A stretch of DNA of 64,000 bases, taken from Oscillospiraceae bacterium. GTDB taxonomy: Bacteria; Bacillota; Clostridia; UMGS1810. The notes under the pieces are model-generated. The model searched no databases. It saw only the letters and a program-made list of their open reading frames with translations, and was not told the DNA's origin. The stretch spans positions 30,639 through 94,638 of the forward strand of contig SVJZ01000005.1 of NCBI GenBank assembly GCA_015068705.1, given 5' to 3'. Positions 33,350 to 41,796 of the stretch are shown here, one piece after another; position 1 is the first letter of the stretch; the number at the start of each line of letters is the position of its first letter. Made by a program: the position numbers and the translations under genes.

Positions 33350-35377
33350 TTATAATGCGAATTCTGCAAAACTTTTTGCTGCAACGGTGTATGTTTTTCC
33401 GCCCATTTCCATGGTCTGTTCCGAATCGCTGTAATTGTATGCAAAGAGCACCTTTTTGCCATCAGGCTTATTCCAGATAACCGCATTGATGGTGGGAAGA
33501 GTGGAGATGTAGGAAAATTTCTCCCCTTTTGCCTTACCATCGCAAACGCCCTGCCAATCCATTTCAAATGTTTCACAGGTGTATTCGGGAACCTCGCTAA
33601 GACGTCCGTAAAGAATGACATCCTTGTGTGCCTTGTAGAAATCTACCGCACGTTTGACAATCTTTACATACTCGGTGCCGGATTTGAGTTGTTCCATGGT
33701 GAACCCTTCGATACAGGGCAGGATGCCCCACAACACATTTCGTACCATGTTATACTCAAACCGGTCAAGACGGACTTCCACTTTACATACAGAACCATAG
33801 CTAAGTGCATGCTCACCATAAATCATGCTAAACAGCGGCACCGAAACGGCAAGTTCTTTCATTACCAGTGAATTGAATGCAGTATGCTGCATATTGGTAT
33901 CCAGCACCAGGAACAAATCCAATACATCCATATAGGTTTCGCAGCAGGATTCGGTGGTAAGGATTTTGTCATCCCCCAGCAGTGCACGGACATTATTGAT
34001 CATGGTATGATAGGAATTATTCCACCAGTTTCCGCCGCCAAGCGGATGCGGATGGGTTTCATCAAAACACAATGTAGCATTATAGGATGCAATCTGGTCA
34101 AGATAGACACCATCAAATGCGCAATCGGCAATATATTCTCTGCAATAGTCCACTACTTTGTTCTGCCACATTCCGGTTGCCGGACACACGGGTCTTAAAT
34201 CTACGCGATCGCCCCAGTATTCTTCAGGGATTTCACCATTTTCATTCTTGATTGCCGATGCGGCAACATTGCAGGATTTGAAGGTTTTGGAGGTATATTC
34301 CCACAAACGGGCATTGGTAAACGGGATTTTGGAAATGCCCTCGGCAGTGAATTTTTCATTCCATTCTTTCAGTTTGGCAGGCCAACCCTCCGCCTTTTTC
34401 TCATCGCTGATATAATCGGGGTAATCCTCACCATGAAAACCACGCATATTCCAACCATACCAATGCAGGGCTAAGTTGCAATCGAGTGCATCACGAAGCA
34501 TCACAGAGGTGTCAAAATACTCCTGGGTACGGGTGCCCAAATCAAAGTTGTGATGATTGATACGCCACAAATCAGTTTTGGTAACCGTTTCGGGCAATTT
34601 TTTCTCGGTCAGGCGTTTTGCACACCATTTCTGTGCAACAGCCCATTCGCGATAAATATTGGTGGCGGTCTGCCAGTCGCCCTCAAACAGTTGGGTTACA
34701 AAATCGTACGGCATATAGTAGCTTACCGCCTTACCCATGTTCTCGGGATAGTTGATGAGGATGTAATTCATGGCATCTTTTTCATGATTGTACTCATACC
34801 GATAGGTTTTGATATATGCCTCGCCGTCTTCGGTACAGAAATAATAGCCATATTCGGAGGGGCTATAGAAGGTGGTATACTGGAAGGAAAGACCTGCCGG
34901 ATATTCACTTTCAAATGCATATGTGCCTCTGCCCACCCAGGACTGTACCTCTTCGCCCTTTGCCAAAAAGTCCTCAATAGGATTTTTGAGCAGATGACCA
35001 TTTTGCCAGGTAAGGAGGAGGTAGTTGTCATTTTGGAATTTCAAGCCCTCAAGGATGGGGAATTGCACTGCGCCGACGGTACTGCCGTCAAACAACTCGG
35101 CAACAATATTCCAACGGATTTTTTCATCTCTGACGCGCAGGGTAACACATACCTTTGCCGCATCATTTTCCCAAAATAATTTTCTTACTCCGTCATAACT
35201 CTGCACATAAAAACGGCTCATCTTTTCGATGGTGAGCGCGCCCTGATTGGTATCCACACTCCAGAGTTTGCTATGCATGGGAATTTCTCTGCCGCCGTAT
35301 ACTACTTTTTCCAAATAGCCTTTTTCTGCGTCAAAGCAAAGTTCTGTTGTGGCTGTAGCAATTTTGATGTAATCCAC
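33350..35377 (-). CDS. DUF6259-like putative TIM-barrel glycoside hydrolase
   Basis: Predicted 675-residue protein without signal peptide. GTG start at 35377 with GGAGG eight bases upstream. The N-terminal ~250 residues are a beta-sandwich (repeated strands such as YLEKVVYGG and VTLRVRDEKIRWNIV), the middle is a TIM barrel, and the last ~80 residues a small beta domain. CAFDGVYLDQIASYNA carries an Asp at a strand end, the place of the nucleophile in alpha-galactosidase-like barrels; LTTESCCETYMDV could supply the acid. The overall pattern matches proteins with domain of unknown function DUF6259, by my recollection of that family. The substrate is unknown. The gene has an unusually organised promoter (21-base repeats, palindrome), suggesting tight sugar control, perhaps by the AraC protein at 30975. 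Confidence 0.82.
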   Translation of the reverse strand: MDYIKIATATTELCFDAEKGYLEKVVYGGREIPMHSKLWSVDTNQGALTIEKMSRFYVQSYDGVRKLFWENDAAKVCVTLRVRDEKIRWNIVAELFDGSTVGAVQFPILEGLKFQNDNYLLLTWQNGHLLKNPIEDFLAKGEEVQSWVGRGTYAFESEYPAGLSFQYTTFYSPSEYGYYFCTEDGEAYIKTYRYEYNHEKDAMNYILINYPENMGKAVSYYMPYDFVTQLFEGDWQTATNIYREWAVAQKWCAKRLTEKKLPETVTKTDLWRINHHNFDLGTRTQEYFDTSVMLRDALDCNLALHWYGWNMRGFHGEDYPDYISDEKKAEGWPAKLKEWNEKFTAEGISKIPFTNARLWEYTSKTFKSCNVAASAIKNENGEIPEEYWGDRVDLRPVCPATGMWQNKVVDYCREYIADCAFDGVYLDQIASYNATLCFDETHPHPLGGGNWWNNSYHTMINNVRALLGDDKILTTESCCETYMDVLDLFLVLDTNMQHTAFNSLVMKELAVSVPLFSMIYGEHALSYGSVCKVEVRLDRFEYNMVRNVLWGILPCIEGFTMEQLKSGTEYVKIVKRAVDFYKAHKDVILYGRLSEVPEYTCETFEMDWQGVCDGKAKGEKFSYISTLPTINAVIWNKPDGKKVLFAYNYSDSEQTMEMGGKTYTVAAKSFAEFAL

Positions 35378-35404
35378 AATATCTTCCTCCAGTCAGTACA
35401 AAAT

Positions 35405-35421
35405 CGGTTGCCCGGCAACCG
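35405..35421. promoter_or_regulatory. Palindromic operator-like site in the leader of the DUF6259-like gene
   Basis: CGGTTGCC (35405-35412) and GGCAACCG (35414-35421) are perfect inverted arms with one base between. It starts about nine bases past the predicted transcription start. Size and central CG resemble LacI-type operators. Confidence 0.55.
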
Positions 35422-35436
35422 TTTAATTTTAAGCAA

Positions 35437-35465
35437 ATCATACCATCTCTAAATGGTTAAGTCAA
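35437..35465 (-). promoter_or_regulatory. Promoter of the DUF6259-like gene
   Basis: Minus strand TTGACT (35460-35465), 17-base spacer, TATGAT (35437-35442). Confidence 0.75.
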
Positions 35466-35467
35466 GC

Positions 35468-35505
35468 GCTTTTCTTATCATTTTAGGTGCTTTTCTTATC
35501 ATTTT
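35468..35505. repeat. 17-base direct repeat, 21-base period, abutting a -35 box
   Basis: GCTTTTCTTATCATTTT occurs at 35468-35484 and again, without a mismatch, at 35489-35505. The proximal copy ends two bases from the -35 of the DUF6259-like gene. This is the layout expected for an AraC-type activator bound as a head-to-tail dimer. Confidence 0.75.
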
Positions 35506-35576
35506 TTGTCATTTTTATTGTAGTTGTTATCACATTTATGGCACATTTCAACTACATTCTCAATGATGGGCATAAA

Positions 35577-35602
35577 TAAAACCCCCGTTATACGGGGGCT
35601 TT
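35577..35602 (-). terminator. Terminator of the SLH/InlB-repeat gene
   Basis: Arms ACCCCCGT and ACGGGGGC (35581-35599); on the minus strand TTTTATTT follows. Confidence 0.88.
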
Positions 35603-35609
35603 ATTGGGT

Positions 35610-37817
35610 TTATTTTCCTTCGATAAATCGGTGCAGAATTGCCGCCAACTCCACACGGGTAACCGAATCGAGCGGATTTAACGTGGTTTCGCTCTTGCCC
35701 TCCAGCAAGCCGTTACCCACTGCATACTGCATTGCACCGATTGCCCACTCGGAAATATCTGCCGCATCCTCATAGGAGAGAATGTTTGTGTTTTCTCCTA
35801 CAGACACATCGCGTCCTTTGTACTGTGCATATCTGTGCATAATGGTCGCCAGTTGCTCACGGGTGGTCAGCTCATCGGGTGCAAAGGTGTTTTCGTTGTA
35901 ACCCAGCACGATACCCACTTGCTTTGCCCAGCTTGCCGCATTTGCATAGTAAGCATCAGGGGAAACATCTGCAAAGGGGATACTTCTGTTTGTAGCAGGT
36001 TCGCCTTCTGCACGATAGAGCACGGTAAGAAGCTCTGCTCGGGTGATGGGCTCAGACGGTGCAAAAAGTCTGGGAGCAACGCCCAGCATGAGTTTATTTT
36101 CCAGCACATAATCGGTGTGCTCGTGATACCATTTGCTCACATCCAGGTCATCATAGGTGCGGGAAATACACATCAATCCGCCGTTGCAGCTGATAGCGCT
36201 ATCGGTATCTTCCGGCTCTTTTCCTGTGTTATCGGACACCTGATCGGATACCCATTTTGCATACAGGGTAATTGCTTTGGTTACCTTGGTTTCAAAATCA
36301 TACACTTCGGCAAGAGTTTCATCTGTGTACCAGCCGTCAAAGGTATAACCCTCTTTTTCAGGTGCATCAGGTTCTTGCGCTTTTCTGCCCCAAAGAACGG
36401 TCTGGGCTTCCACCTCGCTGCCGCCATTGGAATTGAATTTTACCTTGTAGCGGGACACACCGCCACCACCGCCGGTGGGGCGCGGACGTATCGTCTCGGT
36501 TTTTTCATACTCCACCGGGTTGCTGACCAGCGTTGCAGGGTTGGCAAAGGTTGCCACGCACTTATAAACTTTGCCATCGGTTGCATTGGAAAGGGTTGCC
36601 CCGTCTGCAACCTTGTTGGTGTCCGTTTCTCCGCGTTTCAAGGTGATTTTTGCAGTGAATTCTGCATCGGAGTACCCGAAAACCCGGTATGAACCATCAA
36701 CAGGAATGGTGTAGGTACCATTCTCATTCTGTTCAACGGGAGAGCCATCATCGTCAAGAACATCAATATCCTCGGTTGCGCCGCTCTGCACTTCTACGCG
36801 CACAACATCCCCTGCCCTTGCCGGAAATGTAACGTCCAGATAATTGTATTCATCCGAAGTCCATACTCCCTCTCCATAGGTGCCGTTTCCGGTTTCAAAT
36901 TCAATCTGTCCTTCGGCGGAAGAAACGTCCACCACCTCATAGGTGTTTTCAACCCACTCATACCATTCGTAGGTAACATCCTCGGGTGCAACATCCTTCC
37001 AGATTTCGTCCGTTTCATCATACTCCTGGGTTTTTACGGTATAACCATTTGCCTTGGTGGGCTGACCGATGGGATTTCCCTGCCCGTCCAGCGCAAAGCG
37101 GTATTTGGATAACCATACCGGCTCCACCAGCAACCCCCGGTATGAGCTCGGTGCGTCTCCCATGTAGGTGTTATAATCTGTTTCGGTCAGGGTATAATCT
37201 GCAGGCTTGGCAGTTACATTCTGGTTGATGGTTTCATCCGGTATATACATACCGGAGAGCTGACCATACTGCCATAGTTTCCAACCATTAAGAAGGTATC
37301 CCGGCTCTGCACTAATCTTTTCTGCCGTGGTTTCCTTGATAGTTTTTTGATAGTCAATCAGGAAGGAGGATACCGGGGATATCTCATTATCACCAATGCT
37401 TATCGGTGTTGCACCGGTATAAATATATGCCTTGTTGACAGTGATGGGATCACTTACCAAAGTCACCTCATCCGGTTCCTCACCAATGGTGATTTTACAG
37501 AGAACAGTATTATATACGCTGAAATCATGGATATCAAGTTGATGTGAAGAAACAAAGCTACAATCATCCGGGTCACCGGTTTCTTGGTCCACACGATACC
37601 ATTCGTAATCAATAATCGTTCCCTCTGTTACGTCTCCATATGCCTCGTCTTTGTATTCCTCAATTGCTACATATGGCTCTTCCAACGTAGGCTGATGGGA
37701 AATTCGGTACTGTGCGGGCGGCGTGGATATTCCCTCTGCCATTGCAGGCATTGCCGCACAAAACAGCATAATCATTGCCATATACAAGCAGAGTAATCCT
37801 TTCCATTTGTGTTTCAT
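35610..37817 (-). CDS. Secreted SLH-domain surface protein with InlB-type repeat
   Basis: Predicted 735-residue exported protein. The start at 37817 is chosen because GGAGG lies upstream and a signal peptide starts there (MKHKWKGLLC..., cleavage near AMA-EG). Several Ig-like or beta-sandwich modules (about 30-470) precede a Listeria-Bacteroides (InlB B-type) repeat at about 480-550, recognised by KVKFNSNGGSEVE and YTFDGWYTDETL. Three SLH repeats finish the protein (about 565-735; cores FAPSEPITRAEL, FAPDELTTREQL, LNPLDSVTRVEL). It should be anchored to the wall and present the beta modules outward, for adhesion or polymer binding (inference). It lies 64 bases after a polytopic membrane protein gene; a possible promoter (TTGACA, 15 bases, TATAAA) lies in that gap. 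Confidence 0.9.
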   Translation of the reverse strand: MKHKWKGLLCLYMAMIMLFCAAMPAMAEGISTPPAQYRISHQPTLEEPYVAIEEYKDEAYGDVTEGTIIDYEWYRVDQETGDPDDCSFVSSHQLDIHDFSVYNTVLCKITIGEEPDEVTLVSDPITVNKAYIYTGATPISIGDNEISPVSSFLIDYQKTIKETTAEKISAEPGYLLNGWKLWQYGQLSGMYIPDETINQNVTAKPADYTLTETDYNTYMGDAPSSYRGLLVEPVWLSKYRFALDGQGNPIGQPTKANGYTVKTQEYDETDEIWKDVAPEDVTYEWYEWVENTYEVVDVSSAEGQIEFETGNGTYGEGVWTSDEYNYLDVTFPARAGDVVRVEVQSGATEDIDVLDDDGSPVEQNENGTYTIPVDGSYRVFGYSDAEFTAKITLKRGETDTNKVADGATLSNATDGKVYKCVATFANPATLVSNPVEYEKTETIRPRPTGGGGGVSRYKVKFNSNGGSEVEAQTVLWGRKAQEPDAPEKEGYTFDGWYTDETLAEVYDFETKVTKAITLYAKWVSDQVSDNTGKEPEDTDSAISCNGGLMCISRTYDDLDVSKWYHEHTDYVLENKLMLGVAPRLFAPSEPITRAELLTVLYRAEGEPATNRSIPFADVSPDAYYANAASWAKQVGIVLGYNENTFAPDELTTREQLATIMHRYAQYKGRDVSVGENTNILSYEDAADISEWAIGAMQYAVGNGLLEGKSETTLNPLDSVTRVELAAILHRFIEGK

Positions 37818-37881
37818 TCTACATTCCTCCAATTCAAAATATGTTTTATAATGAACACATGGCTGTGTCAATTTCGCATAA

Positions 37882-39222
37882 TCATTTGAAGATACGGTTG
37901 CCCTTTTTAGAACCCCTATCCATCCGCTTTCGTTTTTGCGGCAGATCAATGTGTAAAAGCACCGACACAAGGATTGCCGTGATGGGGGTAATCAGTGCGC
38001 GGTAGGTAAAAAATCCGTGAAGATAGGAGTGATTTGGAAGCACCATGTACCGCACCAATACCACTCCGCCCAGTGTCAGTAAGGGCAACAGTGCAGAGCG
38101 CGCATCTCTTTTTTTATCAAACAGATACAGCACAGTGCCAAACACCACTGCACATATCAACAAACCTGCAATCACCCGTCCCGGTTCCACTCTTTGTGTG
38201 CTGCCAAAGAGTGCCGACAGATTTGCCATAACAGCAAGATACATGCTTTCTATAATATTACCCGTTTTTTGCCCGTCTGAAACACTTCCCATGCGTTCTC
38301 CTGCAGAAAAAAGTGCCGGAATGAATTTGTTTTCCCCTGTCACCATACTTGCCAGAAGCCATTTTAGGGGAAATGCTGCAAGATAAGCCAGCAAAAAGCA
38401 GACAATACAAGCAGCAAGGTGCCGGAATTCCTCCCCGGAAGTGCGCGTGCGGTTTTCCTCCGCACGACAGGATACCACCAGCACCAACGGAAGCAGAATA
38501 GCCACCGTTTCACAGGTCAAAAAGTCAAAAAAGACAGTGAGCAAGCCTCCAACTACCGACAAATAGGTCAGCGCGGCAGGATGTTTTTGCTCGGCATATA
38601 AAAAGGCAAGGCACATTGCAAAGCCAAGGAAAAATGCACTTTGGTATTCAAGAGAAAGGCGAACATTCCATATCTGCACGCAAAGCAGGGCAATGAGAAA
38701 CGCCAGTGCAGTTTTGCGGTTCTTTCGCTTTACCAAAACAATCAGGACAACCAATGCAAGCGCCACAATGGCAACCATGCCCGCTATTTTGATTGTAGCT
38801 ATGTTCATCATAAGGTGGAGCGGACGCAACAGCAGTACACCACCGTGCCAGTAGCGCGTGTAGTCGGTATCGGCAGGAACATCCCCGGTTACTGCTAGAT
38901 ACAATCCGGCGTTTAAACCATATTCCCCTCCCGAATAATATTTTGTGTCCAGCGCGGAAACGAAAGGATTCCCGTTCCCTGCCTGATAGGTAATATTGAG
39001 CAGGATGCTATCGGCATAGTTATCGGCAATATTGCGCAGTTTTTCGCCATTCTCAAAGGAAAACGCCTCTGCCTGCTTATAGGCAAGAGCACTTTCTGTC
39101 ATGTTTGCCCGGATTGCCCCGTTCGGGATTGCACATGCAAGGCAGGTGAGCAGATAAAGCATGGCGAGAAGCCCCAAAAACAAGCCTGTATGCCGCAGGA
39201 TTATTCCAATTCGCTTATCCAT
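37882..39222 (-). CDS. Polytopic membrane protein, GT-C-like, unknown function
   Basis: Predicted 446-residue integral membrane protein, start at 39222 with GGAGGTGG upstream. One helix lies near the N-terminus (about 9-31), then an extracytoplasmic loop of ~105 residues (NYADSILLNITYQAGNG, YYSGGEYGLNAGLYLAV, YARYWHG-like), then some nine or ten further helices. A large first outer loop followed by many helices is the layout of GT-C lipid-linked sugar transferases, but I do not see a firm DXD or other catalytic motif, so the assignment is weak. It lies between a DegT aminotransferase gene and the SLH protein gene on the same strand; a role in surface glycan assembly is inferred. Confidence 0.75.
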   Translation of the reverse strand: MDKRIGIILRHTGLFLGLLAMLYLLTCLACAIPNGAIRANMTESALAYKQAEAFSFENGEKLRNIADNYADSILLNITYQAGNGNPFVSALDTKYYSGGEYGLNAGLYLAVTGDVPADTDYTRYWHGGVLLLRPLHLMMNIATIKIAGMVAIVALALVVLIVLVKRKNRKTALAFLIALLCVQIWNVRLSLEYQSAFFLGFAMCLAFLYAEQKHPAALTYLSVVGGLLTVFFDFLTCETVAILLPLVLVVSCRAEENRTRTSGEEFRHLAACIVCFLLAYLAAFPLKWLLASMVTGENKFIPALFSAGERMGSVSDGQKTGNIIESMYLAVMANLSALFGSTQRVEPGRVIAGLLICAVVFGTVLYLFDKKRDARSALLPLLTLGGVVLVRYMVLPNHSYLHGFFTYRALITPITAILVSVLLHIDLPQKRKRMDRGSKKGNRIFK

Positions 39223-39311
39223 TCCGCCACCTCCCGAATGATACCTGATTTTGTTATTTTATTCTACCACAATCTTTGAAAAAAGAAAAGATTTTTTTGC
39301 CTTTTCCACAT

Positions 39312-39345
39312 AAAAAAACGGGAACGCACACCGGCATTCCCGTTT
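39312..39345 (-). terminator. Terminator of the aminotransferase gene
   Basis: Arms AAACGGGAA and TTCCCGTTT (within 39316-39345), with GCAC/GC pairing toward the loop; seven T follow on the minus strand. Confidence 0.8.
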
Positions 39346-39374
39346 GTATGAATTTTTGGAATTTTGAGCGGCAA

Positions 39375-40682
39375 TTATTTGCCTGCCTGCATCTCTGCAA
39401 CAGACTCGAGTACGGCGTCTGCCATGTACTCAATCTGCTCCTGACTGAGCCCGTAAAGCGGCAGGTGAGTGAAGCGTTTATAGAATACTTCCTCACAATT
39501 GGGGCAGGTTTTTGCGATTTCTTCGGAATCATAGCCCATATCCTGCACAATCTTAAACCGATAGAGCGGTCCGAAGTGAGCAATCTGGGTAACACCCTTC
39601 TCTTCCAGTTTCTTTTTGAGCACCTGAACATCTCCGCCTGCTTTTGCAGGATCAATCTGCAACAGATACAGATGGAAGGTGGGTTTGATGTCATCATTGC
39701 CCAGATCCTGCGGAATGATGGCATCATTTGCAGCAAACCGCTCGGTGAGATACGCAGCAGCCTTTCTTCTGATATCGATAATCTCTTCATTACGGGCAAC
39801 CTGCAGGGTAAGTCCCAGACCCTGAATTTCGGTAGTGGATGCATTGCCCGGAACAAACGGAGCTTCTTTGCCTTGAATGGGAGTGATGTTATAGAGCCAA
39901 TCCTTGATGGGGCAGGAGAAATCCAGACCCAGGAAACGTGCACGTTTCATTTCGTCACCAAAATTGGGAACATTGGTGGTGAGGATACCGCCCTCGCCAA
40001 AGGAGGTGATATTTTTTACCTCATGCATGGAGAATGCAGCGAAATCACCGATGGTGCCGATTTTCTTGCCTTTATACATCGCACCGAATGCGTGTGCTGC
40101 GTCCTCAAGCACCAGGATATCATGCTTTTTCGCAAGCTCCATGATGGGGTCGAGGTCTACCGGATAGCCGCCGATGTGCACAGGCACAATCATCTTGGTT
40201 TTATCGGTAATTTTGCGTGCAACATCTGCAGGGTCCATGTTGATGGTTTTGGGGTCAACATCGGCAAACACCAGTTTTGCCCCTACTGCCAACGGATATG
40301 CCATGGTAGCCACAAAGGTGATAGCCGGAACGATAACCTCATCACCGGGCTTTAAGTTTGCATATTTGTAAGCGATTTCAAAGCCTGCAGTTGCATTGGT
40401 AACAAAGGTGGAGGTGGTGGTGCCGAGGTACTCGTTACAAGCAGCCTCTGCCTCGGTTACTTTGCTGCCCAAGGAAAGTTTTCCGGGAGGGGTAGCAAGC
40501 GGCTCCAATTTTTTCACCTGCTGCCATACTGCTTCGAGTGCATCATCATACTCCTTGCCCTCGCCCTGCATGAGGAAGCGGATAATCTCCATCAAATCGT
40601 GTACATTGTAATTTTCGCCTACCGCTGCCCAGGGCACTCTGGTGGCGCCGGTATTATACCGGAAATCAGACTGTTTTCCCAT
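39375..40682 (-). CDS. DegT/DnrJ/EryC1/StrS-family PLP aminotransferase
   Basis: Predicted 435-residue cytoplasmic enzyme of the sugar aminotransferase family, start at 40682 with AGGAGG upstream. It has the fold-type I PLP pattern: EDAAHAFGA (Asp194 contacts the pyridine nitrogen) and FSMHEVKNITSFGEGG with the Schiff-base Lys223. Members transfer an amino group from glutamate or glutamine to a keto-sugar nucleotide, or act as dehydratases when the lysine is lost; the lysine is present here. The protein is longer than most (360-400), with an extended N-terminus of about 60 residues. Its gene has its own promoter and terminator and precedes the membrane and SLH protein genes, so it may serve surface glycan synthesis. 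Substrate unknown. Confidence 0.92.
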   Translation of the reverse strand: MGKQSDFRYNTGATRVPWAAVGENYNVHDLMEIIRFLMQGEGKEYDDALEAVWQQVKKLEPLATPPGKLSLGSKVTEAEAACNEYLGTTTSTFVTNATAGFEIAYKYANLKPGDEVIVPAITFVATMAYPLAVGAKLVFADVDPKTINMDPADVARKITDKTKMIVPVHIGGYPVDLDPIMELAKKHDILVLEDAAHAFGAMYKGKKIGTIGDFAAFSMHEVKNITSFGEGGILTTNVPNFGDEMKRARFLGLDFSCPIKDWLYNITPIQGKEAPFVPGNASTTEIQGLGLTLQVARNEEIIDIRRKAAAYLTERFAANDAIIPQDLGNDDIKPTFHLYLLQIDPAKAGGDVQVLKKKLEEKGVTQIAHFGPLYRFKIVQDMGYDSEEIAKTCPNCEEVFYKRFTHLPLYGLSQEQIEYMADAVLESVAEMQAGK

Positions 40683-40714
40683 GTTTTTTCCTCCTATATT
40701 TTAAATTTTATGTA

Positions 40715-40742
40715 ATAATATCTGCTGACTTTATTTTATCAA
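40715..40742 (-). promoter_or_regulatory. Candidate promoter of the aminotransferase gene
   Basis: Minus strand TTGATA (40737-40742), 16-base spacer, TATTAT (40715-40720), 32 bases upstream of the start codon. Confidence 0.5.
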
Positions 40743-40883
40743 ATCCTATGTTCCAATAAAAGGGACATATTTCCTCTTTTTTTATATTATATTCCACTTT
40801 CCAAAGCAATATTGCCAAAACGCCGCTATTGTGGGCAATTACTCTATCGTTTTTTGTAATATATTCCGCAAAGGACAAAATTA

Positions 40884-40912
40884 TTGACAAAAAACAGTTT
40901 TTTCCTTATAAT
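40884..40912 (+). promoter_or_regulatory. Consensus promoter of the PocR-type AraC gene
   Basis: TTGACA (40884-40889), 17-base spacer, TATAAT (40907-40912): both boxes perfect. It leaves a leader of only about 18 bases and fixes the start at 40937 rather than any longer frame. Confidence 0.85.
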
Positions 40913-40936
40913 AAAACCAAAGTGAGGTGCAGTGAT

Positions 40937-41761
40937 ATGACCATCAATTACAATATCAACAAAATCAACCGGGCATTGCAGGATTTTTACAATGCCACCG
41001 GAATCGATATGGATTTTCTGCAAGCGGATTTTACCCCGGTTGGTAACCGGCGGTTGGAACACAACCGTTACTGCATGGAGGTGCAAAGCACCGAACAAGG
41101 GAAACATGCCTGTCACCTCTCGGACAGGCAACTATTGGAGCAGTGCAAAAAAAGCAAGAAAACCGAGATGAGTATCTGTCATGCCGGACTTGTGAATGTT
41201 GCCATTCCCCTACTCTATGATGATGTAATTATCGGCTATATCATCTTTGGCAGAATGAAACCTGACACCATGCTTTCTCTGCCCGAGCAATATCTTACCA
41301 CGCTGGGGCTGGATACCCAGGAACTTAGAAAACGATACACCGACATTCCATTTTTTGAATCCACCCGTATCCAAAGTGTGTCAAATATTGCCATTATGCT
41401 CGCAAAATACATCCTTTTGGAAAACATGTTGAAACCCCATCTGAATGAATGTATGCAATCGGTAGTAACCTTTATCAACAACAATCTGGAAAAGGATTTA
41501 TCGGTAAAACTCATCTCCCGTCACACCAATATTTCCAAAAGTGCACTCTATAAGAACTTTCACACCCATTTCAACTGCACGGTGAGCGAATACATCCATG
41601 CAAAGCGGATTGAGCGTTCCCTTCCCCTACTCACCGAAACCAATCTATCCATCGAAGAGATCTCCCAACGGGTAGGATTTTCGGCGGCATCGTATTACAG
41701 CAAAATCTTCAAAAAACAAATGGGAGTTGTGCCGGTAAAATACCGGAAAATGCAACGGTAA
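40937..41761 (+). CDS. AraC-family regulator with PocR sensory domain
   Basis: Predicted 274-residue regulator, start at 40937 with GAGGTG seven bases upstream. The N-terminal ~155 residues match the PocR ligand-binding domain (GIDMDFLQADF, RYCMEVQSTEQGKHAC, a cysteine-rich core, IPLLYDDVIIGYIIFGRM), which in known members senses small hydrocarbon derivatives or polyols such as propanediol. The C-terminal ~100 residues have the AraC DNA-binding signature (LSIEEISQRVGFSAASYYSKIFKKQMG). The consensus promoter suggests steady expression. It converges with the Gfo/Idh/MocA gene at 41797, sharing a terminator. Its targets may be the adjacent aminotransferase or oxidoreductase genes; this is inference. 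Confidence 0.92.
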   Translation: MTINYNINKINRALQDFYNATGIDMDFLQADFTPVGNRRLEHNRYCMEVQSTEQGKHACHLSDRQLLEQCKKSKKTEMSICHAGLVNVAIPLLYDDVIIGYIIFGRMKPDTMLSLPEQYLTTLGLDTQELRKRYTDIPFFESTRIQSVSNIAIMLAKYILLENMLKPHLNECMQSVVTFINNNLEKDLSVKLISRHTNISKSALYKNFHTHFNCTVSEYIHAKRIERSLPLLTETNLSIEEISQRVGFSAASYYSKIFKKQMGVVPVKYRKMQR

Positions 41762-41764
41762 AGG

Positions 41765-41794
41765 AAAAACGGATGCGATATGCATCCGTTTTTT
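41765..41794. terminator. Bidirectional terminator
   Basis: AAAAACGGATGC (41765-41776) and GCATCCGTTTTT (41782-41793) pair perfectly with a five-base loop, between two convergent genes; T-runs flank it on both strands. Confidence 0.9.
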
Positions 41795-41796
41795 GA

